DNA of 64,000 bases, from assembly GCF_024166365.1 (NCBI RefSeq), contig NC_064826.1, positions 25,754,001-25,818,000 of the forward strand, in the 5' to 3' direction. The stretch comes from Elephas maximus indicus. Taxonomy: Eukaryota; Chordata; Mammalia; Proboscidea; Elephantidae. Positions 45,496-56,194 of the stretch are shown here, in pieces. The translations under genes were made by a program, and so were the position numbers. Under the pieces are notes generated by a model. It was given only the letters and a program-made list of their open reading frames with translations. It did not search any database and had not been told where the DNA came from. Every line of letters starts with the position of its first letter. Positions within the stretch are counted from its first letter, which is position 1.

Positions 45496-46135
45496 AGGAC
45501 ATACAAAGTCTTGATGATTTTTCCTTTTACAAAATGATAAACACAGTATAAATATGAACTCCAGAAGTCTTTTACCACTCATCTTTAAATAAAACCTAGC
45601 AGAGAAAAAAATAAAATCATTCATAATGCTTTGTCCCTAAAGATTACTTAATTGTATATTTGCCCAAGCCCATCCTCATTCCTATATTGGTTATTTAGGG
45701 TTAGCAGATTGGGGTGGAAAAAGTAATATATTCCAACGAAAATCGTATGTGCTACCTACTAATCTGAGGTTTATTATTAAATATGTTCCCGCATTCCACA
45801 TTGAAGTGTTTAGAAACCAAATAAGTGAAAAAGTTGTATTAACAAAATGTTTTTTAAATGTACGGAGTCTAATTATAGATGTAGTATATCAGATAGAGAC
45901 CCCCTTATATTTGTATGACAAATAGCACATGGTGCTAGAATTACATAATTTGCAGTTTTCAGTCAAATTAAACAATAGTAATGCCTTCCAAGTAAAGAGC
46001 AATTATAAACATATTATTACTTAATATCCTACTGCTCAAAATAAAAAATGTAAAACCAGTTTTAGACCCAAATATAAAACTTAAATTATCTAGTAGAGGA
46101 AAAACTCTAGAAAGAATACCAAGGCTACAAATAAA
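45496..46135. other. No recognised feature
   Basis: AT-rich sequence with no repeat, exon or RNA gene identified. Confidence 0.35.
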
Positions 46136-46282
46136 TAATGATTGCTGTTTATTGAGCACCTATCATTCTTATGCAAGCACTGGGCTAGGTGATTTTTGTT
46201 TGTTTTCCCTAGTCCTCTCAATAGTTGGCCTTCTAGAGTTGAGGAAACAAACTCAGAGAAGGTAAGTAAGTCGCCCAAAGAC
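46136..46282 (-). repeat. MIR SINE
   Basis: TGTTTATTGAGCACCTATCA, CAAGCACTGGGCTAGGTGAT, 'gttgaggaaacaaactcagagaagg', then 'agtaagtcgcccaaag': reversed MIR. Confidence 0.78.
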
Positions 46283-46303
46283 CAAAAAAAAAAAAAAACA
46301 AAC

Positions 46304-46456
46304 AAAGTGCCATCAAGTCGATTCCAACTCATAGTAACCCTATACGACAGAGTAGAACTGCCCCATAGAGTTTCCAAGGAGCACCTGGTGGATTCAAACT
46401 GCCAATCCTTTGGTTAGTAGCCGTAGCACTTAACCACTACGCCACCAGGGTTTCCA
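46304..46456 (-). mobile_element. AfroSINE
   Basis: Antisense: AGTGCCATCAAGTCGATTCC, CGACAGAGTAGAACTGCCCC, GAGTTTCCAAGGAGCACCTG, CTTAACCACTACGCCACCAG. CCAAAGAC occurs on both sides (about 46276 and 46456). Confidence 0.93.
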
Positions 46457-46639
46457 AAGACAGTAGCTTGCAAATGGCTACACTGAGATTGGCTTACTCT
46501 TTCCTCTGTGCCCTACTGCCAAGTATTAGGCTTCCCATGAGAAATCACTAGTGTATGGACTTTGTTTTACAGTTTCATCTAAATGATATTTCCTACGAAG
46601 GAGTTATTTGCCAAAACTTTGTATCTATGACTTCATATG

Positions 46640-46815
46640 GTATCCCTGGGTGGTGCATATGCTTAAGGTGCTAGGCTGCTAATCAAAACCTTGGAGGTAT
46701 GAGTACACCTAAAGGCTCCTCTGAAGAAAGGCCTGGCAATCTACTTCCAAAGTCAGCCATTGAAAACCCTATGGAGCACTGTTCTACTCTGACACAATGG
46801 GGTCCACTGGCTTTA
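46640..46815 (+). mobile_element. AfroSINE, 'GACACAATGGGGTC' subtype
   Basis: Sense: TGGTATCCCTGGGTGGTGCA, GGTGCTAGGCTGCTAATCAA, 'ggcctggcaatctacttccaaa', AAACCCTATGGAGCACTGTT, CTACTCTGACACAATGGGGT. The same subtype as the antisense copy at 8264-8471. Confidence 0.88.
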
Positions 46816-46927
46816 TGACTGCATATAAACAATGAGGTTCATTGGATAGATGAATTAGCATCTCTTTGAGACTGAATGCTTTAAAACTATAATGATAATC
46901 ATGGTTGAACGTTACATGAGAAATACT

Positions 46928-47122
46928 TCCATTGCCATCAAGTCAATTCCAACTCATAGTGACCCTACAGGACAGAGTAAAACTGCCCCACGTGGTTTCC
47001 AAGACTGTAATCTTCAAGGAAGCAGATTGCAAAATTTTTCTCCTGGGGAGTGGCTGGTGGGTTCAAATTGCTGACTTTTCACTTAGCAGCTGAACGCTTA
47101 ACCACTGTGCCACCAGGGCTCC
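46928..47122 (-). mobile_element. AfroSINE, long subtype
   Basis: Antisense: CATTGCCATCAAGTCAATTC, GACAGAGTAAAACTGCCCCA, 'gactgtaatcttcaaggaagcag', CTTAACCACTGTGCCACCAG. Confidence 0.92.
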
Positions 47123-47429
47123 TTTTGAGACATACATAGACAAAGAAATAAAATGTTCTTTTTAAAGATAGCTTTTGGTTTTCTGTTTTCATATCTTTTC
47201 ATATCTGAAAAGGTATATCTCAACTTTCAGAAATGACAATGGTTTCCTAGAAACAGAATTTGGGCATAAATGAGAATCAAAAATAGAGTTTACTCTTCTT
47301 TAATAAAAAAAAAAAAATCTTAGCAAGAAAAAAATACCCTTAAAAAACTATGGGAAAAATGTCAACTTCACTGTTTAAGACCCAAGTTAAAAACAAGATG
47401 CCATTTTCACTTATTAGTGGAGTAATAAT

Positions 47430-48130
47430 TACAGAATTTGATAATGCCCACTGTTGGTGAAGAAAATAGGCCCTCTCATTCACTATTAGTGAGATTATTA
47501 ATTGGAACAAACTTTTTGGCAGATAATTTTGCAATGAAATGTACATACCATTCGCATCAGCAAATCCATTTCATCCTGGCAAAAGTTAAGACATACATAT
47601 ACCCAGGTGGTAACTACAACATTGTTACTAAAAAAAAAAAAAAAAAATTTGTTGCCATCTAGTTGATTCTGACTCATAGCAATCCTATAGGACCGAGTAG
47701 AACTGCCCCCAAAGGGTTTCCGAGGAGCACCTGGTAGATTCTAACTGTTGACCTTTTGGTTAGCAGCCATAGCTCTTAACCACTATGCCACCGGTGTTTC
47801 CACATTGTTACTAGAGGGGGAGAAACATCTCCAGAAAATTAAATGTCCATCAAGAAGGAACTTCCTAAAAAATTATCCTACAGTAGTAAAGTGTAGAACA
47901 GTGTGGTCATTCTAAAGATATATAGACAGACACTCAAAATATATTGTCATATGGGAAGAGCAAGTTATAGAAAATTATAGACAACATAACCTTACTTAGG
48001 CTTGCTTCCATAATCCTAAGAAACTTCTGGAATTATATATAAGAAAATGTAACCAGACATTATCACTGGTAGAAGGAAGAGGGAAGGGGGCTTGAGTAAC
48101 TTTGAATTATTTTACCAGGAGCAGTAATAG
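47430..48130 (+). mobile_element. Old L1 fragment (ORF2 end/3' UTR), split by a SINE
   Basis: 'ataatgcccactgttggtga', 'ttaattggaacaaactttttggcag', 'taccattcgcatcagcaaatcc' follow the end of old L1 ORF2. The SINE at 47631-47801 interrupts it, and sequence resumes with 'cagaaaattaaatgtccatcaag'. Confidence 0.6.
47631..47801 (-). mobile_element. AfroSINE with perfect 12-bp target-site duplication
   Basis: Poly(A)/T-side run at 47631-47647, then TTGTTGCCATCTAGTTGATT, GACCGAGTAGAACTGCCCCC, CTTAACCACTATGCCACCGG. ACATTGTTACTA flanks it at 47619-47630 and 47802-47813. Confidence 0.95.
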
Positions 48131-48917
48131 CTTTGTAAGAATAAAAGATTCTAAGCAAGCATAATATAACAGACAATTAAACTGTTTCAATTAAAAAAGG
48201 ATTGGAGTTTTAAAATGTATAGAATGATTTGAATCATTTTTTATTGCTCTTGTAACTCTGTCTCAATTCAGATACTAAACAAAGTTTAAACAAAAGAAAT
48301 AAGATCGGTGACAAATAAAACTTTTTTTTTCTCCTCACAGGAAATCCAATGCCACAGTTTACTTTAAAATCTTAATGACATTAATTGTACCATAATCTGA
48401 GAATACATAGTCGACTGTGGATTTGGCATATCCCAAACAGTTAGCACCACTTTGTGGCTTTACCTCTTTTTGTTTCTAAAAGGGAAACCTGAGATAAAAG
48501 GAGAAGAAGGAGGAGGTAATAACATTTGTGAGGGTCAAATGAGGTAGGGCATTCAATACAGTCACTCTAGGCTTTAGCATGGAGTTGAAAGCTAGCTGCG
48601 TCTGCATCAGATGTTCTTTTCAGTCCTGTGCAAATGAGAATCCTCAAGGAAATCAGAGAAAGCATAGGATTCCAGTTCTTTCCCCGCATCTTCCCCTTCT
48701 TTTTATTTTCTTTTCTCTTGCCTCTCTCTGATTACAAGCAGAGGAGAAAAGAAAAATATCCAGTTTCTTAAATTCTATTGATGAGTTTTATTGATGGATT
48801 TTCAATTTCAAATTCTTGACCACCCCATACCAAATTTCAGTATCATTAGATTTTCAATATCATGTGCAGAAAGATTGTGTTAAGCAATCCTAACACTTTT
48901 GCAAGTGAAGCAGATAA
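48131..48917. other. No recognised feature
   Basis: AT-rich; no repeat or exon identified. Confidence 0.35.
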
Positions 48918-49128
48918 TGTGAGTCCTAAGTGCAATGGTTAAGCACTCAGCTACTAAATGAAAGGCTGGTGGTTTGAACCCACCCAGCAGCTCCACCAGA
49001 GAAAGGCTTGGCTATCTGCTCCCATAAAGATTACAGTCTAGAAAACCCTATGAGGCAGTTCTACATTGTTATGTGGGGTCTCTACGAGTCAGAATCAACT
49101 CAACAACACCCAACAATAACAACAACAG
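48918..49128 (+). mobile_element. AfroSINE, long subtype, RTE-style tail
   Basis: GTGAGTCCTAAGTGCAATGG, CTACTAAATGAAAGGCTGGT, 'ctgctcccataaagattacagtc', AAACCCTATGAGGCAGTTCT, GAGTCAGAATCAACTCAACA, ending CAACAATAACAACAACA, like the RTE terminus. Confidence 0.92.
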
Positions 49129-50445
49129 TACTCTAAGCTAGGGAATACTAATAGGCAAGCTGTTCAGTCCTGAAATAAGAATCCTGATCCTAGGATTGAG
49201 AATTCATACAAGATCGCAGTGTTTGTCAAGTTCAATGGAAATGACCATTTACTAGGGGTACTAATTCAAAGGGGACTTTCCAAAAATGACCTTCAATGAT
49301 AGATGTTTCATTTAGAGGTTAATTAGTTTAAAAAGCATGCTTTAAAATGGTATACTGTTTATTTTGGCTAACATGTAATAAATTCACTATAAAAGAACTC
49401 ATGGTGAGAAAGAAAATATTAATAAAGAGAAAAACACTTCTGCCTTTCCATTACCTTAGACTTTTGCAGGCAAGAATTTAGAAATAAGATAATTACATGT
49501 CAATATGCACCCAAAGAAGCAGAGGGGGTGGCAGGGAGGATTTCCAAAATTTAAAATAATTTCAAAAGAAATTTTTTTTTTTTAATAAATAGCCTTCTGC
49601 CAAAGAGAAAATGCATTTATCCATAGTAACTAACCAACTAAATTAGAGCCTTATCAAATTTATTCTCAATCAATAGCAATTATACTCAATAGCCACTGCA
49701 ACATTATTTCAGTCTTTAACTGAGCACTGGCCTGAGAGGAGATTTTGTCATATGATATGTTCATGAACTAACGCTAAGGACTAATGACTGATTGGGACTC
49801 CTGTAATGTATCGGTATCTTTTGACTCTAATTTTTCAGCTTATGGTATAACCCTGACATTGTTGAAAATTGATGATGTTGGTCAACTGTATTGGAAAATT
49901 GAGTTAAAGCCTCCTCAGGATGTAATAAGTAACTGGCCTGAGGAAGAAATGGACCTAAATACCAAGCAAATAGTGGTAGATTAAAGAGGTGAGGAGTAAT
50001 CACCCAAATGTTGGACATATAAGAGAAACCATAGCCAAAGACCAGAGGGTGAACTGTGAGACAAAGAACACAATTTGGCCTTTGTTCTTGGTCCCTGAGA
50101 GATGACCCTTGGCACTTCCTGAATAATCTAGGTGCCTTTATTATCTAAAGTCTCCAGGCAACACTTGAGGATTTCTGCAAATGAATGAGGAGCTGATCAG
50201 GCCCAAAGACCACCTGGTCAGCTAACCTCAGGAACTGAAGGGGGCATGACTAATCAATCAAGCATACTCAGTGAGACCTCAATCATGACTATGTAATGAA
50301 GACAACAAAGGCTCTGGACACAGAAGCTCATACAGAATCTTCCTGGTTGACTAAAGACATTGATACATGCGGGAGGGTACAGCCTACCCTTTTTGGGACA
50401 CAGAATCATCACATAGGAACCCACCCAGACCTCACCTTATCCATC
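49129..50445. other. About 1.3 kb without a recognised feature
   Basis: AT-rich. The short ORF 49784-49984 is not bounded by splice signals I could defend. From 50030 to 50440 the text resembles an LTR or internal ERV region ('aatttggcctttgttcttggtcc') but I cannot assign it. Confidence 0.3.
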
Positions 50446-50468
50446 TCTTCTTCTTCTTCTTCTTCTTT
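50446..50468 (+). repeat. (CTT)n microsatellite
   Basis: About seven CTT units. Confidence 0.85.
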
Positions 50469-50941
50469 TTAACGAAGCTTTAGATCAAGGCTAACAAAGC
50501 AAATTAGTTCTCATTAAAAAATTAATACACATATTGTTTAGTGATGTTGGTGGCCAACTCCATGATATGTCAACACTCTCCTCTTCTCGACCTTGGGTTC
50601 CCCATTACCAGCTTTTCTGTCTTTTCCTGCCTTCTCGTCCTTGCCCCCTGGCCGATGTGACCATTTACTCTCATTTTGTTTTATGGGCTTGTTTAATCTT
50701 TGGCTAAACACTGAACCTTAGGAGTGACTTCAGTATTGAGTTAAAAGTGTGTCCGGGGGTCATACTCTTAGGGTTTCTCCAGTCTCTCTCAGATCAATAA
50801 GTCTGGTCTTTTTTTCTGAGTTAGAATTTTGTTCTACATTTATCTCCAGCTCTGTCTGGGATCCTCTATTATGATCACTGTCAGAGCAGTTGGTGGTGGT
50901 AGCTGAACACCATCTGGTTGTGCTGGATCTATCTCTTCTTT
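50469..50941 (-). mobile_element. L1 3' UTR fragment, antisense, host of the ERV
   Basis: 'ggctaacaaagcaaattagttctc', 'gttggtggccaactccatga', 'gtctggtctttttttctgag', 'ttggtggtggtagctgaacaccatctgg' parallel the L1-A 3' UTR around 17870-18330 in order and wording. The ERV LTR begins 10 bp downstream of a target duplication at 50942. Confidence 0.6.
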
Positions 50942-50946
50942 ATGCT
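50942..50946 (+). repeat. Target-site duplication ATGCT, left copy
   Basis: ATGCT precedes the left LTR, and the same five bases follow the right LTR at 54830-54834. Confidence 0.85.
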
Positions 50947-51691
50947 TGTGGTGTGATGGATCACTTTTGTGTAGCCTTTCTAGGCATGGTCTTGTAACTC
51001 CCACTCAAGTGACTGGGTGGGACTCTGTGATGGGGTAATTGTGTCCTACAAAGGGGATTGATCTAGTTTGCCATCCTGCTGGGCTTGAAATGAGCCATCC
51101 CAGAGTGGGAGAGAGAAGATTCCACCATCACCAAGGAAGAACAGCCAGTAGTCAGCCCATCATTTGGACCTGGGATCTCTGCACTAAGAGGTTCCTGGAA
51201 CCAGAAGACAAAGAGAGAGAGAGCCATAACATTGAAGGCAGCAAGAAGCAGCATCAGCGACCTGGCAGTAGGAGACAGCCTGGTGGGCTTCCCAGCCCTT
51301 GGAGAAAGAAAGCTCAATGCCTTTGGGCAGAGGCTAAGGGCCAGGGAGAGGTGTGCCTGTGAGCACAGCTGAGAAGAGGCTGTCCAGTGGAAGAACTCTA
51401 TCCTGAGTGTTCCTGAGCCTGAATCATAATATGTTACTTTCCTAATAAAACCATAATTGTAAGTATGGTCTGTGAGTTCTGTGTGGGCATTTCAATGAAT
51501 TACTGAACCCACACAGAAGTAGAGAGTGTCGTCGGAGGGATGGTTGGTGTCAGAATTAGCAAAGAGGGCGGAGAGAGGAGGCATGTCTGACCTCCACCTC
51601 ATAAGAACCAGACTTGGGCAGTTGATCTTTATTCAGCAGCCCCCTTGTGAAGTTAGAGGAGGTCATACCCTATCCCCACGACTTTTTTATA
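50947..51691 (+). repeat. ERV-L-like 5' LTR
   Basis: Starts TGTGGTGTGATGGATCACTT and shares long blocks with the right copy: AAATGAGCCATCCCAGAGTG, ATTCCACCATCACCAAGGA, TGGTTGGTGTCAGAATTAGC. AATAAAACC near 51444 is a candidate poly(A) signal. It ends ...TTTTTTATA rather than CA, likely a point change. Confidence 0.88.
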
Positions 51692-51693
51692 GT

Positions 51694-51713
51694 TGGCATC
51701 AGGAATGGGATTC
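51694..51713 (+). promoter_or_regulatory. Primer-binding site, tRNA-Leu type
   Basis: TGGCATCAGGAATGGGATTC lies 2 bp after the LTR. From memory, the complement of a mammalian tRNA-Leu 3' end reads TGGTGTCAGAAGTGGGATTC. The two agree at 16 of 20 positions and all four differences are transitions. Leu priming is typical of ERV-L. Confidence 0.75.
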
Positions 51714-52146
51714 TTTGCAATGGTTCCAGACTCATGGAAGAATGGAGTTTTGTAAGAGAAAGAACAAAGGGGCTTGAGAAATAAAACTATGGATTCTTGG
51801 ATGGTTGCTTTGGTTGTTGTTGTTTGGAATGGCCAAAGGGAAAGTTATGTTGCAGCTAAGGGGAGAGCCCCCTCCCCCCACAGTGGTCTGCACAAAAGCC
51901 AGGTCACATAAGCAGGATGATTGAAAGGGAGCCAGGGTCTACTGGTTCTACCCAGCCAGAGACTCAAGGCCATAAGCATATGAATGGGAAGATAGTTAAG
52001 GTGTGGAGAAGGAAAAATTAGAATGTTTTAAAAAGGGTTATATGTTTAAGATTATGTGTTTATTTGAACGTACTATGGATATTGAATGTTTCTACTACCT
52101 AGTGTTGTAAAGCAGACCTAAATGTATGATAGAAATGAATACTGGG

Positions 52147-52657
52147 TATTTTGGATTGAACGTGTCCCCCTAAAATATGCGTCAACTTGGCTGGTCCAGG
52201 AAATCCAGTATTGTGTGATTGTCCAGCATTTTTTCATCTGATATGATTTTCCTGTGGGTTGTAAATCTTACCTCTATGATGTTAATGAGGTGGGATTAGC
52301 TGCATTTATGGTAATAATGCAGGACTTAATCTACGAGATTAGGTTGTATCTTAAACCAACCTATTTTGAGACATAAAAGAGAGAAGCGAGCAGAAGTCAT
52401 GGGGACCTCATACCACCAAGAAAGAAGCACTGGGAGCATAGTGCATCCTTTGGACCTGAGCTGAGAAGCCCCTCTGCCAGAGGAAGATGGATGACAAGGA
52501 CCTTCCCCTAGAGCTGATACAGACAGAAAGCCTTCCCCTGGAGCTGGTGCTCTGAATTTGGACTTCCAGCCTTCTGGACTGTGAGAGAATAGATTTCTCT
52601 TTGTTAAAGCCATCACTCGAAGTATTTGTGTTATAGCAGCACTAGATAACCAAGACA
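52147..52657 (+). mobile_element. MaLR LTR inside the ERV
   Basis: TTGGATTGAACGTGTCCCCC to CACTAGATAACCAAGACA. Flanks CTGGG (52142-52146) and TTGGG (52658-52662) agree at 4 of 5. It contains 'ttttgagacataaaagagagaagcgagc' and GAGAGAATAGATTTCTC. Confidence 0.88.
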
Positions 52658-53015
52658 TTGGGTATTATAGATTACCAAGAGTGTATAACTCTGCTTTCAG
52701 CCAATACTTGATTGGATATGCTAAAAGGGGAGCTAGGATTTGTCTGAGGGAAACACAGGCTGTTTGGGAAAAAAAAAAGTGTTTTGCTTTTTGAATTTTG
52801 AGCAAATGGGTTGCTATTGGAAACATTAAGGCAGGAAAAGTCAGTGCCCATCAGAAGGAACCCCTTTTTAGGACTGGAAGTTAAGGGAGCTGGTGAACAG
52901 ATGGCTTGGTCTGCTAGCTTGTGATAACCACCTGGGTCCACTCAATTAATGGCAGTGGGGAAAGCTCAGTAATGAAGAAATGGGCTGAGTTTGGACATGT
53001 TCCATTGGCACTGGT

Positions 53016-53245
53016 TGACCTAGCCCTCAAGGGCTAAGGATGAGAGACAGAGAGGAAGGGCTGGCTAGTCAGAAGTAAAAGGAGTTGTGTGGACTCCTGA
53101 ATTTATGGGTAGAGCCTGTTTACCCAGCCCAAGCGGGCTAGGAATGAGAGTGTGAAGGGGCTGTCTGAAGCACCACGAGGTATATGGGAACTCTCGAGCC
53201 TAAGGCTGCTACCCATTGTGACCTAGCTTAGATGGCTAGGGATGA
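53016..53245 (+). repeat. Three degenerate ~100-bp repeats, each with a short hairpin
   Basis: TAGCCC-TCAA-GGGCTA at 53021-53036, AGCCC-AAGC-GGGCT at 53126-53139 and CCTAGC...GCTAGG at 53222-53240 occupy the same position in units about 100 bp apart, each followed by 'ggatgag' or 'gaatgag'. Pairing is kept although the stem sequence differs. Confidence 0.6.
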
Positions 53246-54085
53246 GTTGACCAGAACCTAATTGAATGAAGAGAAAGGTGTTTGACACTGTAAACTGATG
53301 TAGATTGCAATTTGATGGCTTGCTCTGAACTGGACTTTGCTTAACGGATGCAGATGCTTAAAGTTCCAACTGGAACAGAAGATTCTTCAAGACCAAGAAA
53401 CATGCTTGTCTTCTTAGAGTACCAGTTTAATAGGGACAGGCAATTTAAACATTAGCTATCTAAAATGGAGGGGGGGGGCGCAGATAAAGGCATGAAGTGG
53501 GTGGCTTACATGCTTTCATGGGTGTGTTGACACTCAAAATGAGGGGCACAAGGGAGGATCCCCACTGAATAGATTCTTTTCCTGGTGGGTCTGGGAAAGA
53601 GAGGATATGGGAAGATGCTGATAGGATTATATGATTCAGTTGTGAATGTTGATTGTTAACAGGGTTAACTGTGATTGTAAAAACTGTGATTATAAAAAAA
53701 ATGTGATTATAGAAGCTATAAATGCAAAAGAGTGGGCTAAAGGGAAAGGCATTGCTGGACTCGAGTACAGTGGGTGAACCTAAAGTCCCTTAAAGGTTTT
53801 GCTATGCTGATATCTTGTGAGGCTCAGAGCTAAGGAATAATCTCCTCTCAGTTAAAATTTATCAGACACCACAAAGGCTAGATAATTTTTGGAGAACCTG
53901 ACCAGATTCAGATGGACACCTGAGACAGATCTGAAGGGCTACTCCCTGAGTAACTTCACCCTTAGGACTCTTCGCCCTGCAGAAAGGCTGATCATTAATG
54001 ACTGTTTTGGACTGGTAAAATGATTGGGAGGGAAGTTATCCTCTAAATATGAAAGAACCATGGCTAGAAAAGCCAGGGAGTGGCC

Positions 54086-54829
54086 TGCAGTGTGATGGAT
54101 CACTTTCGTGTGGCCTTTCTAGCCATGGTCTTGTAACTCCCACCCAAGTGACTGGGTGGGACTCTGTGATAGGGTAATTGTGGCCCAACAAGGGGATTGA
54201 TCTGTTTTGCCGTCCTGCTGGGCTTGAAATGAGCCATCCCAGAGTGGGAGAGAGAAGATTCCACCATCACCAAGGAGGAACAGCCAGGAGACAGCACATC
54301 ATTTGGACCCAGGATCTCTGCACTGAGAAGCTCCCAGAACCAGAAGACAGAGAGAGAGAGAGCTATAACACTGAAGGCAGCAAGAAGCAGCAGCAGAGAC
54401 CTGGCAGCAAGAGATGGCATGGTGGGCTTCCTAGCCCATGGAGAGAGAAAGTTGAATGCCTTTGGGCAGAGGCCAAGGGCCAAGGAGAGGTGTGCCTCCG
54501 AGCGTGGCTGGGAAGAGGCTGTCCCAATGGGAGAGCTGTATCCTGAGTGTTCCTGAACCTGGATTGTAACTGTTACTTTCCTAATAAACCCCATAATCAT
54601 GAGTATGGTCTGTGAGTTTTGGGTGGCCATTGCAATGAATTGTTGAACTCAGCACAGAAGTAGAGAGTGCCATGGGAGGGATGGTTGGTGTCAGAATTAG
54701 CAAAGATGGCAGAGAGAGGAGGTATGTCTGACCTCTGCATCATGAGAATCAGCCTTGGGCTGTTGATATTGATTCACCCTCTCCCTTGTGAAGCTAGAGG
54801 TCAGACCCTGCCCACGCACCATTTTTACA
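54086..54829 (+). repeat. ERV-L-like 3' LTR
   Basis: TGCAGTGTGATGGATCACTT to ATTTTTACA, ending in CA. It is about as long as the left copy and clearly diverged from it (for example TGGCCCAACA versus TGTCCTACAA near 54180), so the insertion is old. AATAAACCC lies near 54583. Confidence 0.88.
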
Positions 54830-54834
54830 ATGCT

Positions 54835-55250
54835 GATCCAGATATGTAGCCTTTCACTATAATAAATCTGTAATTGTAAGTATAATGTTTCCTGTGAGCT
54901 CTGTAAGTCATTCCAGAGAATTATCAAACCCAAAGGAATAATGAGACCCAGCAGGTGAAAGTGAGGAAGTCCAGGAGAGGCCCCCAAGTTGGTCGCTGCC
55001 ATCTGAAGGGGTAGTGGAAAAATCTTTAATTGGCAACCAGCAGATCAAATGTGTAAGGTGTCATGTGAACTGCCAAGCTTGCAGCTGGTGTGTGCCTATT
55101 TGGCAGCCTGAAGGACAGTGTCCTTTTAACTTGTGAGATCTGACCTAGCTCCAGATGGCTAGGGTCAGAGAGAGAAAGGGCTGTGTGGGTGCCTGGTGTC
55201 AGGGATGATTGAAAAGTGGGCAAGTGGGGATTTGATTAATCCTCACATCT
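54835..55250 (+). mobile_element. Possible older ERV-L-like LTR end and interior
   Basis: CACTATAATAAATCTGTAAT and TAAGTATAATGTTTCCTGTG are laid out like an LTR R-U5 region. 'tttaattggcaaccagcagatcaaatgtg' follows. A fourth hairpin of the type seen in the ERV interior (CCTAGC...GCTAGG, 55144-55163) suggests a related older element. No second LTR found. Confidence 0.45.
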
Positions 55251-55569
55251 TGGGGATTGGATCTATGTTGATTTTTGTCTATGAAGCTGCTTAGATGAAA
55301 TAAGGCATTTTAGCGAGATTAAATTCGAGAATCAAGAATGAAAAGAAAATTAGAATACTTTATATACGTAAATTTTGAAGATATACTAAAGCCATGTACA
55401 AAAGTTGACAGGATAATCATTTTTAAAAGATTACCTTTTTATAAAACACAGCTGGCACAAGTTACTAAAAGAGCTAAAATTATAGTTCTATGCTTGAGGT
55501 AGATTAGGGCACTTATGATTTTCCATTTTAAACAGATAGGGTTTTTCACCTTAATATTTTCTTGACATT

Positions 55570-55575
55570 TTTATT
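55570..55575 (-). promoter_or_regulatory. Candidate poly(A) signal of the hyaluronidase gene
   Basis: AATAAA on the minus strand, about 620 bases after the stop codon, in AT-rich sequence free of recognised repeats. Plausible position only; not proven. Confidence 0.35.
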
Positions 55576-56194
55576 ACAAATTACAAACTACTTATAAAGA
55601 CATTCATTCACAGTAAATTGATTTTATGTAAACCTTCACTTCTCTCGGAAGAAAACTAGGGCTCCAAGTGTTATAGTCTTTGATAAATTCAGAAATATAA
55701 CAAGTGGCTTTTAGTTCTATACATACATTCACAGCATTTTAAATATTTGCTATAGGATTACAGCAATCAGAAAACACAAAACTGAGTATCGCCTTACAAA
55801 ACAAATTCTGTGCTATATTAATAATCAAGTTCCTGTTTTAATTTTCAAAAGCAAAATGTCTTAATAAGGGATTTACTTCCCAACTACAATTTTGAAAATT
55901 AAAGATTATAGTCAAGGTTCTTTATCCATCAGTAATTCCAAGCTCAAACTGATCAAGGGAAAATAATCTTTGCTCAAACAAAGTCAAAATGCTTTTTTGA
56001 CTATGGGTTTTGATTCACATGTCAAATATAAAACTTCAAGTACGTAGGTATTATTACTTGCCTATAAAAACAAAATTATTAAATATAAAAATTTAAAAGA
56101 TGTCAACACACAAAGTATGTGGATAGGAAATTTAACAAACACTGAACTTATACTTGAATAGGTTAATTTTTTCTTGTTTTGAAGGTTTTTCCCA
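55576..56194 (-). other. Presumed 3' UTR of the hyaluronidase-like gene
   Basis: AT-rich sequence directly after the stop. It contains no recognised transposon, unlike most of the window. A minus frame at 56062-56283 overlaps the end of the coding region in another frame. Confidence 0.45.

Larger units (their letters stand above)
50947..54829 (+). mobile_element. Paired-LTR ERV-L-like element, internally deleted, no gag or pol
   Basis: Two LTRs of about 745 bp in the same orientation (50947-51691, 54086-54829) flank a 2.4-kb interior and share a 5-bp duplication, ATGCT. A primer-binding site follows the left LTR. A MaLR LTR occupies 52147-52657, leaving about 1.9 kb of original interior. That is too short for gag-pro-pol, and no reverse-transcriptase, protease or integrase motif is readable in six frames. 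An old, non-autonomous endogenous retrovirus-like element of class III is the best reading. Confidence 0.85.

Noticed and set aside
51039..51362. 107-residue ORF repeated at 54178-54546 as a duplicated gene
   Set aside because: Both are readings of the same LTR sequence in the two LTRs; they do not show coding conservation and contain no known domain.
50947..54829. Complete provirus with gag, pol and env
   Set aside because: The interior is only about 1.9 kb after subtracting a later LTR, and no retroviral protein motif is readable in six frames.
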